Shown: in pieces, positions 62,363-64,000 of the stretch
Numbering within the stretch: position 1 is the stretch's first letter
Layout: every line of letters starts with the position of its first letter
Assembly: GCF_018342065.1 (NCBI RefSeq)
Contig: NZ_JAFDOE010000003.1
Location: forward strand, 558,001-622,000
Length of the DNA: 64,000 nucleotides
Origin: Citrobacter sp. FP75
Lineage (GTDB): Bacteria; Pseudomonadota; Gammaproteobacteria; Enterobacterales; Enterobacteriaceae
Reading direction: 5' to 3'
Notes under the pieces: generated by a model
Database searches by the model: none
Told to the model about the DNA's origin: nothing
Seen by the model: only the letters and a program-made list of their open reading frames with translations
Translations under genes and position numbers: made by a program

Positions 62363-63529
62363 TTGAAACGCCGTTTGTTTATTGCCGCTTCATTATTCGC
62401 GATGAGCTTTTCGCCTGCCTGGGCGACTGATGTCACCAACTTTGCCCCTCAGCCTCCCGCCATTAATGCTGGCGCGTGGGTACTTATGGATTACACCACG
62501 GGCCAAATACTGACCGCCGGTAATGAACACCAGCAACGCAATCCGGCCAGCCTGACCAAGCTGATGACCGGCTATGTTGTTGATCGCGCAATCGACAGCC
62601 AGCGTATTAGCCCGACAGATATTGTCACAGTCGGGCGTGACGCGTGGGCGAAAGACAATCCGGTATTCGTCGGCTCATCGTTGATGTTCCTGAAAGAAGG
62701 CGATCGTGTTTCGGTGCGTGATTTAAGCCGTGGTTTAATTGTTGATTCTGGCAACGATGCCTGCGTTGCACTGGCTGATTACATCGCCGGCGGACAGTCG
62801 CAGTTTGTCGCCATGATGAACAGCTATGTGCAGAAACTGAAGTTGCAGGACACCCATTTCGAAACGGTGCACGGACTGGATGCCCCAGGTCAGCACAGCT
62901 CGGCTTACGATCTGGCCGTGTTGTCCCGGGCTATCATTCACGGCGAACCTGATTTCTACCATATGTACAGTGAGAAAAGCCTTACCTGGAACGGGATCAC
63001 CCAGCAAAACCGTAACGGCTTGTTGTGGGATAAGACCCTGAACGTAGATGGGCTGAAGACGGGCCACACTTCTGGCGCCGGATTTAACCTGATTGCGTCT
63101 GCCGTCGACGGACAGCGGCGATTAATTGCCGTTGTTATGGGGGCCGAGAGTGCGAAGGGGCGTGAAGATCAGGCGCGTATACTGCTGAAGTGGGGGCAGC
63201 AAAACTTCGACACGGTACAGGTTTTGCGCAGCGGCAAGCAGGTTGGCGTGGAGCGGATCTGGTATGGCGATAAAGAAAAAATCAGTCTCGGTACTGAGCA
63301 AGATTTTTGGATGGCGCTGCCTAAAGCCGAAGTGCCGAATATTAAAGCAAAGTATGTGCTTGATAAAAAAGAATTGGTGGCACCTATTGCCGCGCATCAG
63401 CGCGTGGGTGAAATTGAACTCTACGACAGAGATAAGCTGGTGGCGCATTGGCCGCTGATGACGCTGGAGTCAGTTGGTGAGGGCGGAGTGTTTTCGCGTC
63501 TGAGCGATTATTTTCACCATAAGGTATAG
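62363..63529 (+). CDS. dacD: DacD, penicillin-binding protein 6b (D-Ala-D-Ala carboxypeptidase)
   Basis: 388 residues, same as E. coli. A periplasmic low-mass PBP that trims the terminal D-Ala of muropeptides. Signal peptide MKRRLFIAASLFAMSFSPAWA; active site Ser63-x2-Lys66 (SLTK), Ser129-Gly-Asn131, Lys232-Thr-Gly234; the C-terminal domain and amphipathic anchor end HHKV. The start is TTG 62363 with AAGGA seven bases upstream, giving the family length; the only upstream in-frame ATG (62264) lies in the repeat. Confidence 0.95.
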   Translation: MKRRLFIAASLFAMSFSPAWATDVTNFAPQPPAINAGAWVLMDYTTGQILTAGNEHQQRNPASLTKLMTGYVVDRAIDSQRISPTDIVTVGRDAWAKDNPVFVGSSLMFLKEGDRVSVRDLSRGLIVDSGNDACVALADYIAGGQSQFVAMMNSYVQKLKLQDTHFETVHGLDAPGQHSSAYDLAVLSRAIIHGEPDFYHMYSEKSLTWNGITQQNRNGLLWDKTLNVDGLKTGHTSGAGFNLIASAVDGQRRLIAVVMGAESAKGREDQARILLKWGQQNFDTVQVLRSGKQVGVERIWYGDKEKISLGTEQDFWMALPKAEVPNIKAKYVLDKKELVAPIAAHQRVGEIELYDRDKLVAHWPLMTLESVGEGGVFSRLSDYFHHKV

Positions 63530-63617
63530 ATTCCTGTTTGTGCACCAGACTGGCAAGAGTGCGAATCTGCTCACATAATAATCACTGTTTCCTTGTGGCC
63601 AAAATACGAAAAAATTA

Positions 63618-63637
63618 CACTGTATATAAATACAGTG
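63618..63637. promoter_or_regulatory. LexA (SOS) box upstream of sbmC
   Basis: CTGT-N8-ACAG (63620-63635) with AT-rich centre ATATAAAT inside a longer palindrome ACACTGT...ACAGTGT. It lies 17 bases before the sbmC ATG, as expected for the SOS-induced sbmC (dinI-like group) gene. Confidence 0.93.
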
Positions 63638-63653
63638 TAATAACGGAGGTTAT

Positions 63654-64000
63654 ATGGAGTACGAGATAAAGCGGGTCGATAAACGCAAGATTGCCGGTTT
63701 TCACATGGTTGGACCATGGGAACAAACGGTAAAGCAGGGGTTTGAGCAACTGGTGATGTGGGTTGACGGTAAACAGATTGCACCGCTGGAATGGATTGCT
63801 GTCTATTACGACAACCCAGACGAGGTTCCGGCAGACAAACTGCGCTGCGATACTGTCGTTTCCGTTCCGCAGAATTTTGTCATCCCGGAGAACAGTGAAG
63901 GGGTGATCCTGACTGAACTGGCGGGAGGCGAATATGCTGTGGCTGTTGCCCGCGTTGAAAATCATGACTTTGCCACGCCCTGGTACCAGTTCTTTGAACG
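63654..64000 (+). CDS. sbmC: SbmC (GyrI), DNA gyrase inhibitor (partial)
   Basis: 115 complete codons, then the window ends; the E. coli protein has 157. GyrI-like fold: [26 protein letters not shown] and [13 protein letters not shown] match. It binds gyrase and protects against gyrase poisons such as microcin B17. GGAGG at 63645-63649 precedes the ATG. Confidence 0.95.
   Translation, partial: MEYEIKRVDKRKIAGFHMVGPWEQTVKQGFEQLVMWVDGKQIAPLEWIAVYYDNPDEVPADKLRCDTVVSVPQNFVIPENSEGVILTELAGGEYAVAVARVENHDFATPWYQFFE

Overview
The window is chromosomal DNA from an enteric gammaproteobacterium. Gene order and protein sequences fit the Enterobacteriaceae closely: asmA end, yegH, the full colanic acid operon, galF, an O-antigen locus, gnd, ugd, wzz, the his operon, yeeZ, yeeY, plaP, sbcB, phsABC, dacD and sbmC. 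A thiosulfate reductase operon (phsABC) between sbcB and dacD is a Salmonella/Citrobacter trait. With an O-antigen locus unlike the Salmonella ones I know, Citrobacter is my best guess at genus; this is inference. No tRNA, rRNA, IS element, prophage or CRISPR array was seen.

Region 1 (1-24800): the last codons of a probable asmA, yegH on the minus strand, a long regulatory leader (candidate RcsAB box, JUMPstart/ops) and then about 22 kb of uninterrupted colanic acid genes wza-wzb-wzc-wcaABCDEF-gmd-fcl-gmm-wcaI-cpsB-cpsG-wcaJ-wzxC-wcaKLM, all intact. They make GDP-fucose and GDP-mannose, build the repeat unit on undecaprenyl phosphate from WcaJ-added glucose, flip it (WzxC) and export polymer (Wza/Wzb/Wzc).

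Region 2 (24800-40431): galF, a strong terminator, a second JUMPstart/ops, then an O-antigen locus built from two unlike blocks. The first (26231-30696) is a WbpV/WbpL/WbpM-type module expected to make UDP-D-QuiNAc or UDP-D-FucNAc and attach it to undecaprenyl phosphate; its initiating transferase carries an uninterrupted ten-G tract. The second begins at rmlB (GC like the chromosome) and continues into very AT-rich DNA from rmlA onward: rmlA, a 3,4-ketoisomerase, an acetyltransferase and an aminotransferase for dTDP-Fuc3NAc or dTDP-Qui3NAc, then wzx, wzy, a GT2, a HAD protein paired with a UbiA-like membrane protein, and another GT2. The HAD/UbiA pair resembles decaprenylphosphoryl-phosphoribose machinery and suggests a PRPP-derived ribofuranose (or another pentofuranose).

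Region 3 (40432-45850): gnd, ugd, a UDP-glucuronate 4-epimerase gene on the opposite strand, and the chain-length regulator wzz. Region 4 (45857-53157): the complete his operon on the minus strand, with promoter, leader peptide (six consecutive His codons) and attenuator. Region 5 (53263-64000): yeeZ-yeeY, plaP, sbcB (minus), a doubtful small membrane ORF, phsABC, dacD (TTG start, preceded by a perfect 14-bp inverted repeat) and the 5' part of sbmC behind a LexA box.
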